Shown: positions 51,877 through 61,913, numbered from the stretch's first letter. The stretch: 64,000 nt of DNA from Planctomycetaceae bacterium (GCA_020638955.1 JACKHO010000001.1:868001-932000), one strand, 5' to 3'. Notes: generated by a model not told the origin, from the letters alone. Program-made: numbers and translations.

Positions 51877-52914
51877 CTATTGTGGGACAATCTGAGGCTT
51901 AAGAATGTCCCAAACATCCATCGGGAAGGTGCCAGACAGACGATTCGCCATTTTGCGAAATGCGTCGAATCCATCCCTACTGCCCCCAAACAATTCGTAC
52001 GAGTCGTGATACGTCAACATTTTTACACGTGCTTTGGGCAGCACGAGTCGAGAAAGGTCGCGAATCTGCGCCGAGACTTCCTTCACCCAGCTTGCGCCCA
52101 AAGCCATGAGATGGGCTGCGGAGACATCGAACTGCATGACCGCGATCTGAGCCTCGGTGTACTTACGCATGAGACGCTGGTGCACGACATCGTTCAGCTC
52201 AGGCATGCTGCCCACTTGATGATCCAATGCCAACAGCTTTTCGAGGGCTGTAATGTCCCCGCCTTTTGCCTTGGCAAACAACTGCCAAGGGGATAGCTGG
52301 TGCCTCAGTTGGCACTGGAACCACACTTGGAAGAGGAAACGCACGGCGTCCAAGAGAATCACGTCAATAGGACAACCCTCCTTCGATGCTTCCGGTTCGT
52401 TTTCAACAAGGTCCGTGTAGAAAGACCGAATGAGCTCTTGTTGGTCTGTGCGGATGTCCTCCGCGTGATCGCGACCAATTCTCGCGCAGAAGTCCTGAAC
52501 CTTTACGATATGTTCGCTATCTGCATTTGGCTTCTCCCGTCTCGCTCTGCGGCAAAGCAACATCGCGTCCCACCAGATGCGATCATCTCCTTTTGCGGAT
52601 TCCTCTTCGCTCGTCGCCAAACTGCCTGCTCCTAAGCAGATCGTTTTCCAGAAGTAGTGAGGCGACGTCCAACAGAGACGCCAACTTGGCAGCCGATCCA
52701 GCGGCACCGTCATACATGCCATAAGAGTCTTCATTGACGTCAAATCAGCTAGCGTCCCAAGCATCTGTTTTGTCTGCAGCGCAAAACAAACTGTTCCTAC
52801 GGGAACCCCTCCTTCCAGCGTCCGCCAAATCCAATTCTTGACCGGACTCGGCTTCAGTTTGAGCCCTTGTAAGAATTGCCGCATTTTCTGTTTTGAATTG
52901 TCAGATTTGCCCAC
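51877..52914 (-). CDS. Hypothetical protein of the integrated element
   Basis: 345 aa, GTG start at 52914. Mixed alpha/beta, no signal or membrane segment. Trp-rich near the N-terminus (VKNWIWRTLEGG, PSWRLCWTSPHYFW). Not recognised. It lies 27 bp upstream of the Rep gene in the same direction and opposite the 1214-aa gene across the inverted-repeat region. Confidence 0.5.
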   Translation of the reverse strand: MGKSDNSKQKMRQFLQGLKLKPSPVKNWIWRTLEGGVPVGTVCFALQTKQMLGTLADLTSMKTLMACMTVPLDRLPSWRLCWTSPHYFWKTICLGAGSLATSEEESAKGDDRIWWDAMLLCRRARREKPNADSEHIVKVQDFCARIGRDHAEDIRTDQQELIRSFYTDLVENEPEASKEGCPIDVILLDAVRFLFQVWFQCQLRHQLSPWQLFAKAKGGDITALEKLLALDHQVGSMPELNDVVHQRLMRKYTEAQIAVMQFDVSAAHLMALGASWVKEVSAQIRDLSRLVLPKARVKMLTYHDSYELFGGSRDGFDAFRKMANRLSGTFPMDVWDILKPQIVPQ

Positions 52915-52979
52915 CGTTATCGCTCCTCATGAGTTTCATAGGGGAAATCTCATTGAGAAGCACACGGCATGCCACGGAA

Positions 52980-53111
52980 CGCGAGTCGCTGGCGGAGAGA
53001 GTCGGCGAGCGAATGACGGGCGGACCGGGTGGCCGCCTGCGAGATGGCTGGGAGTCTCTCCAGCGGCCCCCGGTCGGTCCGCCCTGACTTCCAACCCGCC
53101 ACCGACTCGCG
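52980..53111. repeat. Long nested inverted repeat, candidate origin or structured RNA
   Basis: Outer arms CGCGAGTCGcTGGCGG (52980-52995) and CCGCCAcCGACTCGCG (53096-53111) pair at 15 of 16 positions. Inner arms GGGCGGACCG (53018-53027) and CGGTCCGCCC (53075-53084) pair perfectly, with further pairing of GGCCGC (53031-53036) to GCGGCC (53063-53068). It lies in the 335-bp divergent gap between the Rep-side genes and the 1214-aa gene. Confidence 0.6.
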
Positions 53112-53249
53112 TGGACATGACACGACGACGTCGACGACACATTGGCTGCTTGCGAGTCGCTTCAACTCTTTTCCAGCTCCGCTGGTCGGCCTCCCATTTG
53201 TAAATGAAGCGGAACCCACTTTCCCTCGCCGGCTTTCGCTCAGTACGAT

Positions 53250-56200
53250 ATGAAACAATACCAATCACTTACGTCGATTATCCGACTACAGAGCTTAGAG
53301 TCCTTGGGGCAATTGATAACAGTACAGGACGACGAAATGCTTTCCGAGTATGACCGAATTGACCTCATCAAGAAGGCAGGCGCGCTTCACTTAATACCTG
53401 AGAATTCCGATTTCTTCGCCGAGGTGACGCGCATTAGCGCGATTGCTGCGTCGTTGGGCGAGAACGGTGCCCCGCTCTTCAATATATCCGATCATGAGTG
53501 GAAGCAGTGGATTAACTCTGATGAACCGATGTCGGAAGCAGCGGAGTACGGCGGTGATCCCGTTGAAAGCCTATTCGTCGCGGAGTTTGTTATTGACGGT
53601 GGTGCATTTTTGGCTCTTCCAGTCTGTCGGGCGAACGATCATTACTCACTGCAAACGCTACTGAGAGCGGTACTACGAAGTGAAAGATTCAGAGATACGC
53701 AATTTCGCAAAGAGGCGTCGCAAATCGCTGCAACAGGCCTTCTGGCCAGCGACATTGCTCTACGAAGGGCGGGGCTCAGTAGGTTCACTCAGCCAACCGA
53801 TTCCGAGAATGGGGACCTTCGATGGCCGGATCGCAGCAGAGCGCGAGAACTTGAGAATGCCGTCGCGATTGATCTGGCCGATTTTGACCACAAACTTCAG
53901 GAAATGGGCTACGGACAAAACCAGCTTGACCGGCTTTCCGTTCGGGCGGGTGCCTGCACATTGTCGTACGGCTTCTACTCCGATAATCCAATGTGGAAGA
54001 CGCCCATCGTCATGACCGACGGCGAGTTGATCCTTGCAGCCGCTTCGACCATCGTTCCGGCAATACGCCTGGCTATCTTGGAGTGTGCAAGTCAACATGG
54101 CCTCAATGATGCGGTTCGCGACGCTTATGGTGAAGTAGTGCGATACGATGTCGTTCGCTCGGCGCTGACCATGGACTGGGCGCCCGTTGAGCCAAAGGAA
54201 GACGTTGACGCCGAGTCAACGATTGTCTTTCAATTCGACGTCGACAAGGTTGCGTTTGTTTACCTGGATTCCGTTTGGGATCCGGAAGGTATCGCTGGCA
54301 CAGCACTACAAGACAGGATCAATGCTAATGATGCGTCCGAAGAGTGGCGTGGGTTTCAGGCACTCCATCTTGTAGTGATCGAATTTGTCGTCGACGCGTG
54401 CTTCCAGTTGCCACAATCGGCCGTGCCCTCATCAACGGTCGTCTCTATCTCCTCAGACGAGCTTGTGATATTCAGCGGGCTCAATCAGAGCGACCAAATC
54501 GCATTGTGGAAAGTAGCTAGGTCGATTCATTCAGAAGAAAGACAGCTTCGCTCAATCATGGGGGAAGGGTTTTTAGACTCCTACAGCATTTACGACACTA
54601 ACAAAAAGTCGTTCTACGTGAGCGACGAAGGACGTCCGGACGCAATTTGGGCGATGGCAACTGGTGTTCTGTGCAGGAGGAAACACCTTGCGAGATGTGA
54701 TCGGCATTTTGCCCCGTGTCGAGCGAGCCGCACATGGAGGGGGGGCACCAAGCTGCATTCGCGGCCAAACGAGCCGATCTATGTCGCTGAGGATTCATCA
54801 CCCGCGAATGTCCACCTTCTAGCAGAAGTGGGCCGATGCTACATCTGGGTGGCCAGCCGATCTGAAGTGGGATGTCGACTTCCGCCCGTATTACTCGGAG
54901 AATTCTTGGCATTCTGGGCCTGGCAGATGATTCCAGATGTTGCGGCGAATTCATCGTCCGAATTCAATATGCGAATTGATGCTGTCGTCACAAGAGAATC
55001 CCAAATGTGCCCCGTCTGTGGGGACAGCGTGTCAAGTTTCCACTTCTGCTTTCGACCGGACCGTGTCAACTTCTTCACCTCAGAAGATTGGCTTTCGCGG
55101 CTGCTGGAAACGGTTGACAATACGGGAGAACGCCAAATCCTCGTTGAGCTACTGCCAGCGATTCTTTCCGCACTTAAACATGAAATCGATGTAGATGCGG
55201 TACACGAAATCGTTGACCGATGTGCACCAGTTGGAAACAAGCGGAAACTGGTTACCGTTCGTGGAGGTGATGCTCAAATTATCTCATTGGAGGGCCTGCC
55301 AAGGATTCGCACCATCGATGACTTTGACCTCGGAGTGAATGCGGATGCCATCGGAAGCCATGCTCAAGCAAACTGGAGTGACAAGACTACCGAGGCATAC
55401 AACGCGATTGTTGAATTCCTCTTTCACCAGTTTCGCGACGTCGTCGACAATTGGAGTTCGGATCATTGCCTGGAAACACTGATGCTTCAACACGAGCGAC
55501 TGGTCGCCGAACGCAAACAGCTTGAGACGCAAATTCCATGCACAATTGCCTGCTACGGCGCTGATGAGGACCATGTACTTCATCTACGAAACATGCTCGG
55601 CGACATCGACCGAGCGTCAATTGCCAGCAGGTTTCTCATTGAATATACGGCGGCTGTTCCACCGTCTGGCGGGGCTGAGCTTAGCCTTTCAGGCTATGAC
55701 CGAGCGTTGGCGCTCGCCCTAGACATTGCGACCTATGGAATGCAAAGCGACAGCGTTCAGTATGGTGTTTCGACCCGGTCCTTAAGAATCCTGGGATCGG
55801 GAAGGCTGAGCCAGTTGGACGAACACTACGACAACGTCGCCGCGAAGTTTTCTCATTCCACTTTTCGCAGCAAGTTCTTGCTGATTCAGAAAGCCGACCT
55901 GCCATCAATTGAGGAGGAGTCTCGGGATGACCCGAAAATGTTCGATAAACTTGAAGCTGCGACGCGCCAAGAATATGGGATCGAATTGACCAATCTTTTG
56001 AGGCTGTTCGGATTTATTGCCAATTCTCCATTCACGCAAGAGTCGGGTTTTGGGAATGCAAGGACTGCAGAACTGATTGGGTACCTTTCTACTGAGTTGA
56101 ACATGCCAGAGGACCAATTGCATTCAGTGTTGGCGCGCATCACGCTGCGCAGACGCAAGTCATTTTTAAGGCCACCGAGTCCGTTTCGTGCAGTTGACGT

Positions 56201-56894
56201 ATACCCTTGGCGCTTCAACAGGGAGCTCTCGTATTTGCGACGTCCGCTAATCGTCCACGAACACAATGGCGAACCGATGCTTTGCTGGGGAATGCGAGCT
56301 GTTGTCCAGGCCGCGAGTTATTGGGTAACCCTTTGCACGGAGGGACGAATGAAGAACCTCTCCACAAACGCTATGAAGTCGTTGCAGGGAGAAATTGCAA
56401 ACGCACGAGGTCACGCTTTTAATCGACACGTGGCCAACTTGGTGCGACAAAGGGAAGGTATTTCCTCCCGTGCGAATGTCACGCGACTTAAGTCGAAGCG
56501 TGTGGAAGACATTGATGGACATGACTTGGGCGACATTGATGTGTTGGCCGTTCAATTGAGGTCAAGGAAAGTATATGTAATTGAAGTGAAGTCGTTTTCA
56601 GCCGCAAAGACGCCAGTTGAGATGGCCAACGAACGCGACAAATTGTTTGGTGAGGAATCGGAAGAAAATGGCGCGGTAAGGAAGCATCTCAGGCGTGTTC
56701 AGTGGATACGTGACAACCTGGATACCGTAATTGATGACATGGCGGGGGACCAATTGGAGGCATCGATTTGGACTGTTGTTCCAGTCATTGTGATTGACGA
56801 AGATCTGTTCATGTCACATCTTATCGCCGACGCGATTCAGGTTGTGACCCTCGAGGCATTTCTCAGGATCCTGGACCGAAACACTGGCCATTAA
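53250..56894 (+). CDS. 1214-aa protein with C-terminal restriction-endonuclease-like domain
   Basis: No family recognised over the first 1000 residues. It has a CPVCGDSVSSFHFCF zinc-like motif near the middle and long alpha/beta stretches. At the C-terminus GDIDVLAVQLRSRKVYVIEV (residues 1094-1113), followed by KSFSAAK, is a PD-(D/E)XK core: D on one strand, then E-V-K at 1112-1114, as in NERD/Mrr-type nucleases. ATG 53250 without a clear ribosome-binding site. It stands alone as the element's largest cargo gene; a single-gene nucleic-acid defence function is an attractive inference. Confidence 0.6.
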   Translation: MKQYQSLTSIIRLQSLESLGQLITVQDDEMLSEYDRIDLIKKAGALHLIPENSDFFAEVTRISAIAASLGENGAPLFNISDHEWKQWINSDEPMSEAAEYGGDPVESLFVAEFVIDGGAFLALPVCRANDHYSLQTLLRAVLRSERFRDTQFRKEASQIAATGLLASDIALRRAGLSRFTQPTDSENGDLRWPDRSRARELENAVAIDLADFDHKLQEMGYGQNQLDRLSVRAGACTLSYGFYSDNPMWKTPIVMTDGELILAAASTIVPAIRLAILECASQHGLNDAVRDAYGEVVRYDVVRSALTMDWAPVEPKEDVDAESTIVFQFDVDKVAFVYLDSVWDPEGIAGTALQDRINANDASEEWRGFQALHLVVIEFVVDACFQLPQSAVPSSTVVSISSDELVIFSGLNQSDQIALWKVARSIHSEERQLRSIMGEGFLDSYSIYDTNKKSFYVSDEGRPDAIWAMATGVLCRRKHLARCDRHFAPCRASRTWRGGTKLHSRPNEPIYVAEDSSPANVHLLAEVGRCYIWVASRSEVGCRLPPVLLGEFLAFWAWQMIPDVAANSSSEFNMRIDAVVTRESQMCPVCGDSVSSFHFCFRPDRVNFFTSEDWLSRLLETVDNTGERQILVELLPAILSALKHEIDVDAVHEIVDRCAPVGNKRKLVTVRGGDAQIISLEGLPRIRTIDDFDLGVNADAIGSHAQANWSDKTTEAYNAIVEFLFHQFRDVVDNWSSDHCLETLMLQHERLVAERKQLETQIPCTIACYGADEDHVLHLRNMLGDIDRASIASRFLIEYTAAVPPSGGAELSLSGYDRALALALDIATYGMQSDSVQYGVSTRSLRILGSGRLSQLDEHYDNVAAKFSHSTFRSKFLLIQKADLPSIEEESRDDPKMFDKLEAATRQEYGIELTNLLRLFGFIANSPFTQESGFGNARTAELIGYLSTELNMPEDQLHSVLARITLRRRKSFLRPPSPFRAVDVYPWRFNRELSYLRRPLIVHEHNGEPMLCWGMRAVVQAASYWVTLCTEGRMKNLSTNAMKSLQGEIANARGHAFNRHVANLVRQREGISSRANVTRLKSKRVEDIDGHDLGDIDVLAVQLRSRKVYVIEVKSFSAAKTPVEMANERDKLFGEESEENGAVRKHLRRVQWIRDNLDTVIDDMAGDQLEASIWTVVPVIVIDEDLFMSHLIADAIQVVTLEAFLRILDRNTGH

Positions 56895-56963
56895 TCTTCG
56901 TTGAGTTCCTGTTCAACAACGTGATTCGGACGCCGAAAACAATGTGTCGCGCTATATTTGTCG

Positions 56964-58025
56964 TCACCCCGCCTTTCGTTGATAGGCTTTGACCAAGCCA
57001 CCCACGAATGAGTTTACGCCGATCTCATCCAGTGAGATGGACTCGACCTCATCCGGTTCTTCCCTCACAGGCGGAAGATGATCCCGTTCCATGTGGCTGC
57101 GATGGTGGTTGTAGTAGTCGACAAACTCGCTGACGAGATAATCCAAGTGCCGTTTGCCGAACACGATAAACTTTTGCAGACATTCCAGTTTGATCGTCTC
57201 GATGAATCGCTCACAGCGACCATTCAGATTCGGACTGGCCTTCGGTAACGCATTCGTCCGCACGCCTTGACTCTGCAATGCCTCGGCGAATTCTTTGGTG
57301 AATTTCGTGTCGCGGTCGTGCATCACAATTACGGGTGACTGCTCGCGTCCTTTGGTTTCGCTCAAGAATCTTTCGGCCTGTTCGGTGACCCACGCCGAAT
57401 TGGGATGCTCAGTTGACGTCGACACAATCACCTCCCGACTGCTGACACAAAGCCATACAAGCACGTACAAGTCCCGAAAACCACGAGGTGTGACAGCCTT
57501 GACGCTGAAGAAGTCGCAGGCCCATAGCGTCTCTCTGTGACGCTCAACAAACTTCGTCCAGGAGTCCGAAGTTCGGTCCGGTCCTGGTGCGATTCCTTCC
57601 TCCTTGAGAATGTTCCGGATGGTCTGACGACTGATCTTTTTGATTCCGAGCTTCCGTAGTTCTCCGAGAATCCGCGTATAACCGAACCCCGTCGTCTGAG
57701 CGATCTGGATAACCAGTTCCCGAAGTTCCTTCGGCTTCCTCTGACCGCCCTTCGGATTTGACTTCCGTTTGCGTCCGTCCCGTTCCCGAATCCAGCGGTA
57801 GAACGTCTTCGGTGACACAATGGTGATCAACTCTTCAATGGCACGCCCCAATTCTTTCCCCAACTCAAGCAGCCGACTGCGTTCCTCCGGCTTGGTATGA
57901 ACGTGACCATTCACGCGTGACCTGAGGATTTTGTTCTCTTCCTTCAAAAACTGCACATACCGGGCGAGTTCACTGTCAGTCACCGAAGCAATCAGGGCCA
58001 GCAGTGGATGGAAAATCTTCGTCAT
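56964..58025 (-). CDS. DDE integrase-core transposase
   Basis: 353 aa. An N-terminal helical/HTH part (ITIVSPKTFYRWIRERDG, ISRQTIRNILKEEGIAPGP) precedes an rve domain with ETLWACDFFSVKAV (first Asp), VIVMHDRDTKF (second Asp) and NGRCERFIETIK (Glu). ATG at 58025. All catalytic residues are present. No terminal inverted repeats were found by eye, and there is no separate orfA, so the IS family is left open. It lies just inside the right att-like repeat. Confidence 0.75.
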   Translation of the reverse strand: MTKIFHPLLALIASVTDSELARYVQFLKEENKILRSRVNGHVHTKPEERSRLLELGKELGRAIEELITIVSPKTFYRWIRERDGRKRKSNPKGGQRKPKELRELVIQIAQTTGFGYTRILGELRKLGIKKISRQTIRNILKEEGIAPGPDRTSDSWTKFVERHRETLWACDFFSVKAVTPRGFRDLYVLVWLCVSSREVIVSTSTEHPNSAWVTEQAERFLSETKGREQSPVIVMHDRDTKFTKEFAEALQSQGVRTNALPKASPNLNGRCERFIETIKLECLQKFIVFGKRHLDYLVSEFVDYYNHHRSHMERDHLPPVREEPDEVESISLDEIGVNSFVGGLVKAYQRKAG

Positions 58026-58203
58026 GTTGGTATTGTCGCAGTCTGTAATTTCGCCGGTGAGAACACATTCGTTGTACAGCGCTGGAACACCAGAAACTGC
58101 GAGATTCCATCCCAGTTTTTGACCTTCCTCACAGCGACTTGAGTCGGCCTCCCAAGAACCGGCACGACCCGCCCATGCGGGTCTCTCTCCACTCCCCCCT
58201 GCC

Positions 58204-58231
58204 CAGTTCGTGCACGATTGAATGCACTAAA
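58204..58231 (+). repeat. Right att-like repeat
   Basis: Contains TCGTGCACGATTGAATGCAC followed by TAAA, the partner of 48840-48869. A small hairpin (GACCCGC-4 nt-GCGGGTC, 58166-58183) lies just inside it. Confidence 0.5.
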
Positions 58232-58331
58232 CCCCTGGCAAAATGCACGAAACTATGTAATCTGTGGAAGTCCGCAATTGCCGATGGCCAGTGTTTTTAC
58301 TGGGTTTCCAACGTTTTGTGACGTGCCACCT

Positions 58332-58352
58332 CAGGCCTACGGAACCGAAGGC
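58332..58352 (+). repeat. tRNA-anticodon-arm-like palindromic repeat, copy 3
   Basis: Identical over 21 bp to 39376-39396 (opposite strand). Shares CTACGGAACCGAAGG with the tRNA-Arg anticodon arm. Confidence 0.6.
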
Positions 58353-58381
58353 TTAAGACCGCTGTCAAGAGTGCGAGATCT

Positions 58382-58399
58382 GGTCGACGGAACCGAAGG
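58382..58399 (+). repeat. tRNA-anticodon-arm-like repeat, copy 4
   Basis: GGTCGACGGAACCGAAGG matches tRNA-Arg 48775-48792 at 17 of 18 positions. It lies immediately downstream of the eCIS-core pseudogene stop. Confidence 0.5.
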
Positions 58400-58401
58400 G
58401 G

Positions 58402-60386
58402 TTAGCCGTCCTTCAGTTTCTTCTGAATGTCCTCAATCGTCGACATCGCCACGTTGATACTGCGGACGTTGGCCAGGTCAACTTTTGCCAGGGTTTGGTA
58501 GAAAATCTGCGTCAAAGAATGACGTCTGGGACTTGCCTTCTTCAAGGAGGCCTCGACCGTCTTCTTGACTTCTTCCAACTTTATCACTGTGCTTCTATTG
58601 CTTTCGAGGATTTTACGAATCTCCTCAACACCACTTGGTGCCAGGTCGAGTCCGGGCAAAGAAAGTCGCTTGGTGATCTTGCTCCATGAACTGCGCACCA
58701 GCGTTTCGAGTTGACTTGTCAGTGCTTCTCTGGCCTGCTCACTGGCATGTTCGGATGAGCCTGCGATTGTTTCCAGATCCAACTTGCCGCCGATCCAACC
58801 CACGACTGCTGCCGTCGCACCACGGACACCGCTACCAATCCGCTCACTTACGCTCTTCCAGTCGCCGTCGAGACCCTGGATTGCCTCATCACACATTTGG
58901 AGTGCATCAGCTCGCCCTTCATCTGACGAAGAATATGGCATGTAGACCATTGCCGGACCATTGATGCTGACCAGTGCAAAATGCAATCGATCCAACCTGT
59001 TTTGGTAACGCTCATCATCCTCGTTATCTCGAATGGCGGACTCGATCAATTCCAGTCGGGTCCGAGCAACCTTGAATCGCGGTAAGAGGGACTGGACTTG
59101 CTTGTTGAATTCATGCTCGTCCCGTAACCGCCCGGCCGTCGCACCGGCCCTCCCACCAGCACTGCCAGCCTGCCGAATAATTTTGTCACGGGCCTCGTAG
59201 AACTTCTTTTCCAGTTGTTGCTTTGTCCGGTAGACCTCGCACAACCGCTTCAGGTCTTCGATTGTGAGTTGCGATAATTGTTTCATGACCATTTGGCGCA
59301 TTTGGTCGTCGTTCTGTTCCCCTTCTTCCTGCTGTTTCTCAGATGATTTCCCGGAATTGGATGACGTCGACCGTCTGCTGGAATGACCGTCATCCCGCTT
59401 CTCTCTGTCACGTTCAGGACTGGTAGTTGATAAACTGGCAACCGCACTGGAGGCTACCGTTGCCAGCATCGCGGCTAATTCCAGTTTCTCATTCGGGGAA
59501 AGTTGTCCCCAGAGTTTTACAAGCACCTGCCGCTTTGTGCCTGGGCCTTCTTCAAACTTCTTGTCCCCTGGAAGTTTCTTGTCGGTGGCGCGCTCAGCTT
59601 TCTCTCTACCCTTGATTTCGTATTCCTGTTCGAAGCTGTTGTCTGCCTTTTTCAATTCTTCCAGAAGTCGCCTTGCCTCATCCCGGAGTTGGTCCATTCG
59701 GGTGTCCAGTACAATACGACGGGACTCGTCCTTCACGCGCTGAACCATACGTAATGATTCCACCCTTCGGGTCGATGCGACATGCGGCCGGGACTCAGAC
59801 TTCAGTTGCCTTGCTCGGCTCCCCATAATGTCGGCCTCACGTTCCAACGCACTGCTGTCGTTAATGGGAACGCCATTTGCCTTGTTAGTCTCACGGACAC
59901 GCCCCTGCATTTGTTGAACGACATGCCAACCTTCGTGGGGCAAGTGGCGTTCCTGCCCTGGGGCCAGATGAATGTCCGTGCCCTGGGCATACGCCAGCGC
60001 ATTGAGCTGCGCGGGTTTCGCAGAATTGTAGTGCACGCGCACATTCGACATGCTCAAGCCACTGAGCTGTTCCAACCCGGCTTTCAGATTGTCAGGCAGC
60101 CTGTGTTGTTCGCTGAGATATGAGTGCCGTGACGTATCGTATGTGTGGCGCGCATCTGACCGTCAACCACTCGACTCGGTTTCAATGACTGAAGTTGGCT
60201 AGTCGAATCCACCGGAGCACCATGAAGAAGCCCCCTGTCGACCACGTCAATTCCAATGTATGAAGAACAGAAAGTTCGCCCGACGTTACCGTCCACTCGG
60301 CTTTCTCGCACAGCACGACTACTCTGGCCCATTCGACCTAGCCCAATGCCATGTTTCATCAGTATCTCGCTCTTTACCATGTCCAA
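58402..60386 (-). pseudogene. eCIS-core (DUF4157) protein gene split by a frameshift
   Basis: The N-terminal frame starts at ATG 60386 and stops at 60084. The second frame, 557 codons from an ATG at 60075 to 58402, starts inside the eCIS-core domain, and its coding similarity extends upstream without a start (RLPDNLKAGLEQLSGLSMSN). Comparing with the neighbouring effector (NQTGMPDRLKVGLEQLSG), the sequence ...NNTG + LPDNLKAG is restored by adding one base near 60098-60102. The core contains VRVHYNSAKPAQLNALAYAQ and LPHEGWHVVQQMQ (HExxH-like). The C-terminal 400 residues are helical and charged. Genuine loss, programmed frameshifting or a sequencing error are all possible. Confidence 0.65.
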
Positions 60387-60407
60387 TCAGTCAATGGAAA
60401 CAATCGA

Positions 60408-61820
60408 CTATTTTTTGTGTGCTGCCTCATAATCTTTCGCAAACAACTCCGCCTGCTCCTTCTCAACTTTCCTCATGTCGAGCTTTTGTCTTTTTCCTTC
60501 CAGATAATAACCGGTTTCCGTATGTTTATCACGTCTCTTCTTCGCTTCGCGAATTTCCTTCTCGTGGTTACGAATGTGTTGATCGACGGTCACCGTTTGG
60601 TCGGAGTACTCCATAGGTTCACAAGACTCATTCGGAATCCAAATGGTGTTTGGCTGTGCTTGGGTGGGGCCTCCCGCCCATGTCGTCAGTATGTCACGAA
60701 GCTCTTCAATTAAAGAGAGACGCATCTCATCTCCAACACCGGCCGGCCAGCTTGTTTCTCCCTGGCCAAGTATGGTGATCGTTTTGCCCCGGACAGTCAC
60801 CTTAAGCTCGAACCTCTTTCGATGTTTGTCTGCAAGTTTCTGGAGTTCTTTAAAGGCTGAGTTCTCAAACCAATTCATGCAAGCCACGCATATCGTTTGA
60901 TCGACGTTGAATTCGACCGTCACTTTTTCATTGGCCCCGTCCTCGAAGGCGTTCTTAATAGAGGGCAGAGATTCTTTCCAGGATTTTTGCTCCGCGTGGC
61001 TGACACCACCTTTTCCTCTTTCAGTTACTTTACATTCTCCTTTTCCAGAGCTTCTACCGTTTGTCGTGACTGTTGCCGTCGTCAGTTGTACCACCGGTTT
61101 CGTTGCATCGGATTGAGGTTTCGAATTGTCACGGAATGTTTCGCCTCCGCATTGCGTTCCGCACGGCTTGCGAATGTCGATTGACGCAACGGGCCCAGTT
61201 CTGCGATCAAACAGGTTGTGTTCTTCCAATTGTGTCACAGAAAGGTGGTGGCGCAACTGCAAGTTCACGGCACGCGTTCCCATGACATCTGCTTCCCGTT
61301 CAAGTCTACGGTCATCGTTTATCAAAGCGCCGTTCACTCTAGTCGTCGGCTTTACCCGTTCCTGCATTTGCTGAACCACATGCCAGCCTTCGTGCGGTAG
61401 GTGTTTTTGTTGGCCAGGGCCAATGTGAATGTCCTGGCCCTGAGCGTAAGCCAATGCGTTGAGTTGAGCAGGTCTGGCAGAATTGTAGTGCACGCGGACG
61501 TCACTCAAATCGAACCCGCTTAACTGCTCGAGCCCTACCTTCAGGCGGTCTGGCATTCCAGTCTGGTTGGGACGCGGAAAATCATGCGGCCGTTGGTTTG
61601 CTTGCGGATGGGCGTAGACAGCAATCCCGTTTTCATGCTCTGAACTGGTCGCGTTCTCCTGAAGTTGCAATGGTTCTGCGCCACTGCCTGCACCGTCCAC
61701 GAAACCAATTCCGTAGGCAGGTGGAGTGAGTGCAGAAGCAGGTTGTCCACCCGCAACTGAGTCATTAGAGGTAGCGGCGTGCTGACGTTCCGCGCTTTTT
61801 CGACTCGCTTCAGTTTTCAT
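60408..61820 (-). CDS. eCIS-core protein fused to a nucleic-acid deaminase-like toxin
   Basis: 470 aa. Residues about 88-185 form the eCIS-core/DUF4157 domain (GLEQLSGFDLSDVRVHYNSA; LPHEGWHVVQQ with H-E-x-x-H at 143-147). This domain is found on proteins carried by contractile injection systems. Residues about 250-355 carry SHAEQKSW (HAE, 275-277) and, 33 residues later, TICVACMNWF (C311, C314): the zinc and catalytic residues of the deaminase superfamily. The C-terminus is charged and helical. Same direction as, and 93 bp after, the AAA gene. Predicted to deaminate DNA, RNA or nucleotides in target cells. No immunity gene is recognised, which is usual for systems aimed at other cell types. 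Confidence 0.65.
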   Translation of the reverse strand: MKTEASRKSAERQHAATSNDSVAGGQPASALTPPAYGIGFVDGAGSGAEPLQLQENATSSEHENGIAVYAHPQANQRPHDFPRPNQTGMPDRLKVGLEQLSGFDLSDVRVHYNSARPAQLNALAYAQGQDIHIGPGQQKHLPHEGWHVVQQMQERVKPTTRVNGALINDDRRLEREADVMGTRAVNLQLRHHLSVTQLEEHNLFDRRTGPVASIDIRKPCGTQCGGETFRDNSKPQSDATKPVVQLTTATVTTNGRSSGKGECKVTERGKGGVSHAEQKSWKESLPSIKNAFEDGANEKVTVEFNVDQTICVACMNWFENSAFKELQKLADKHRKRFELKVTVRGKTITILGQGETSWPAGVGDEMRLSLIEELRDILTTWAGGPTQAQPNTIWIPNESCEPMEYSDQTVTVDQHIRNHEKEIREAKKRRDKHTETGYYLEGKRQKLDMRKVEKEQAELFAKDYEAAHKK

Positions 61821-61913
61821 GACAATAGCTCGTATTCTTCCAATTCAACAACCCTGAACTCTCCAACGTGGCCCGGCTTGGCTTTCACGTACTCTGCCAA
61901 AGAGTGGCAAAAA

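Larger units (their letters stand above)
48840..58231. mobile_element. 9.4-kb integrated element with tyrosine recombinase and Rep
   Basis: Bounded by imperfect direct repeats (48840-48869 and 58204-58231), with the integrase gene next to tRNA-Arg, an excisionase, a Rep gene and cargo. No conjugation genes are seen. It looks like an integrated plasmid-type or satellite-like element. Boundaries are inferred from the repeats. Confidence 0.55.

Noticed and set aside
52901..53264. Several overlapping short frames within the inverted-repeat region
   Set aside because: They arise from GC-rich palindromic sequence and lack any coding feature.
56895..58110. Terminal inverted repeats around the DDE transposase
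   Set aside because: No convincing complementary ends could be found by eye.
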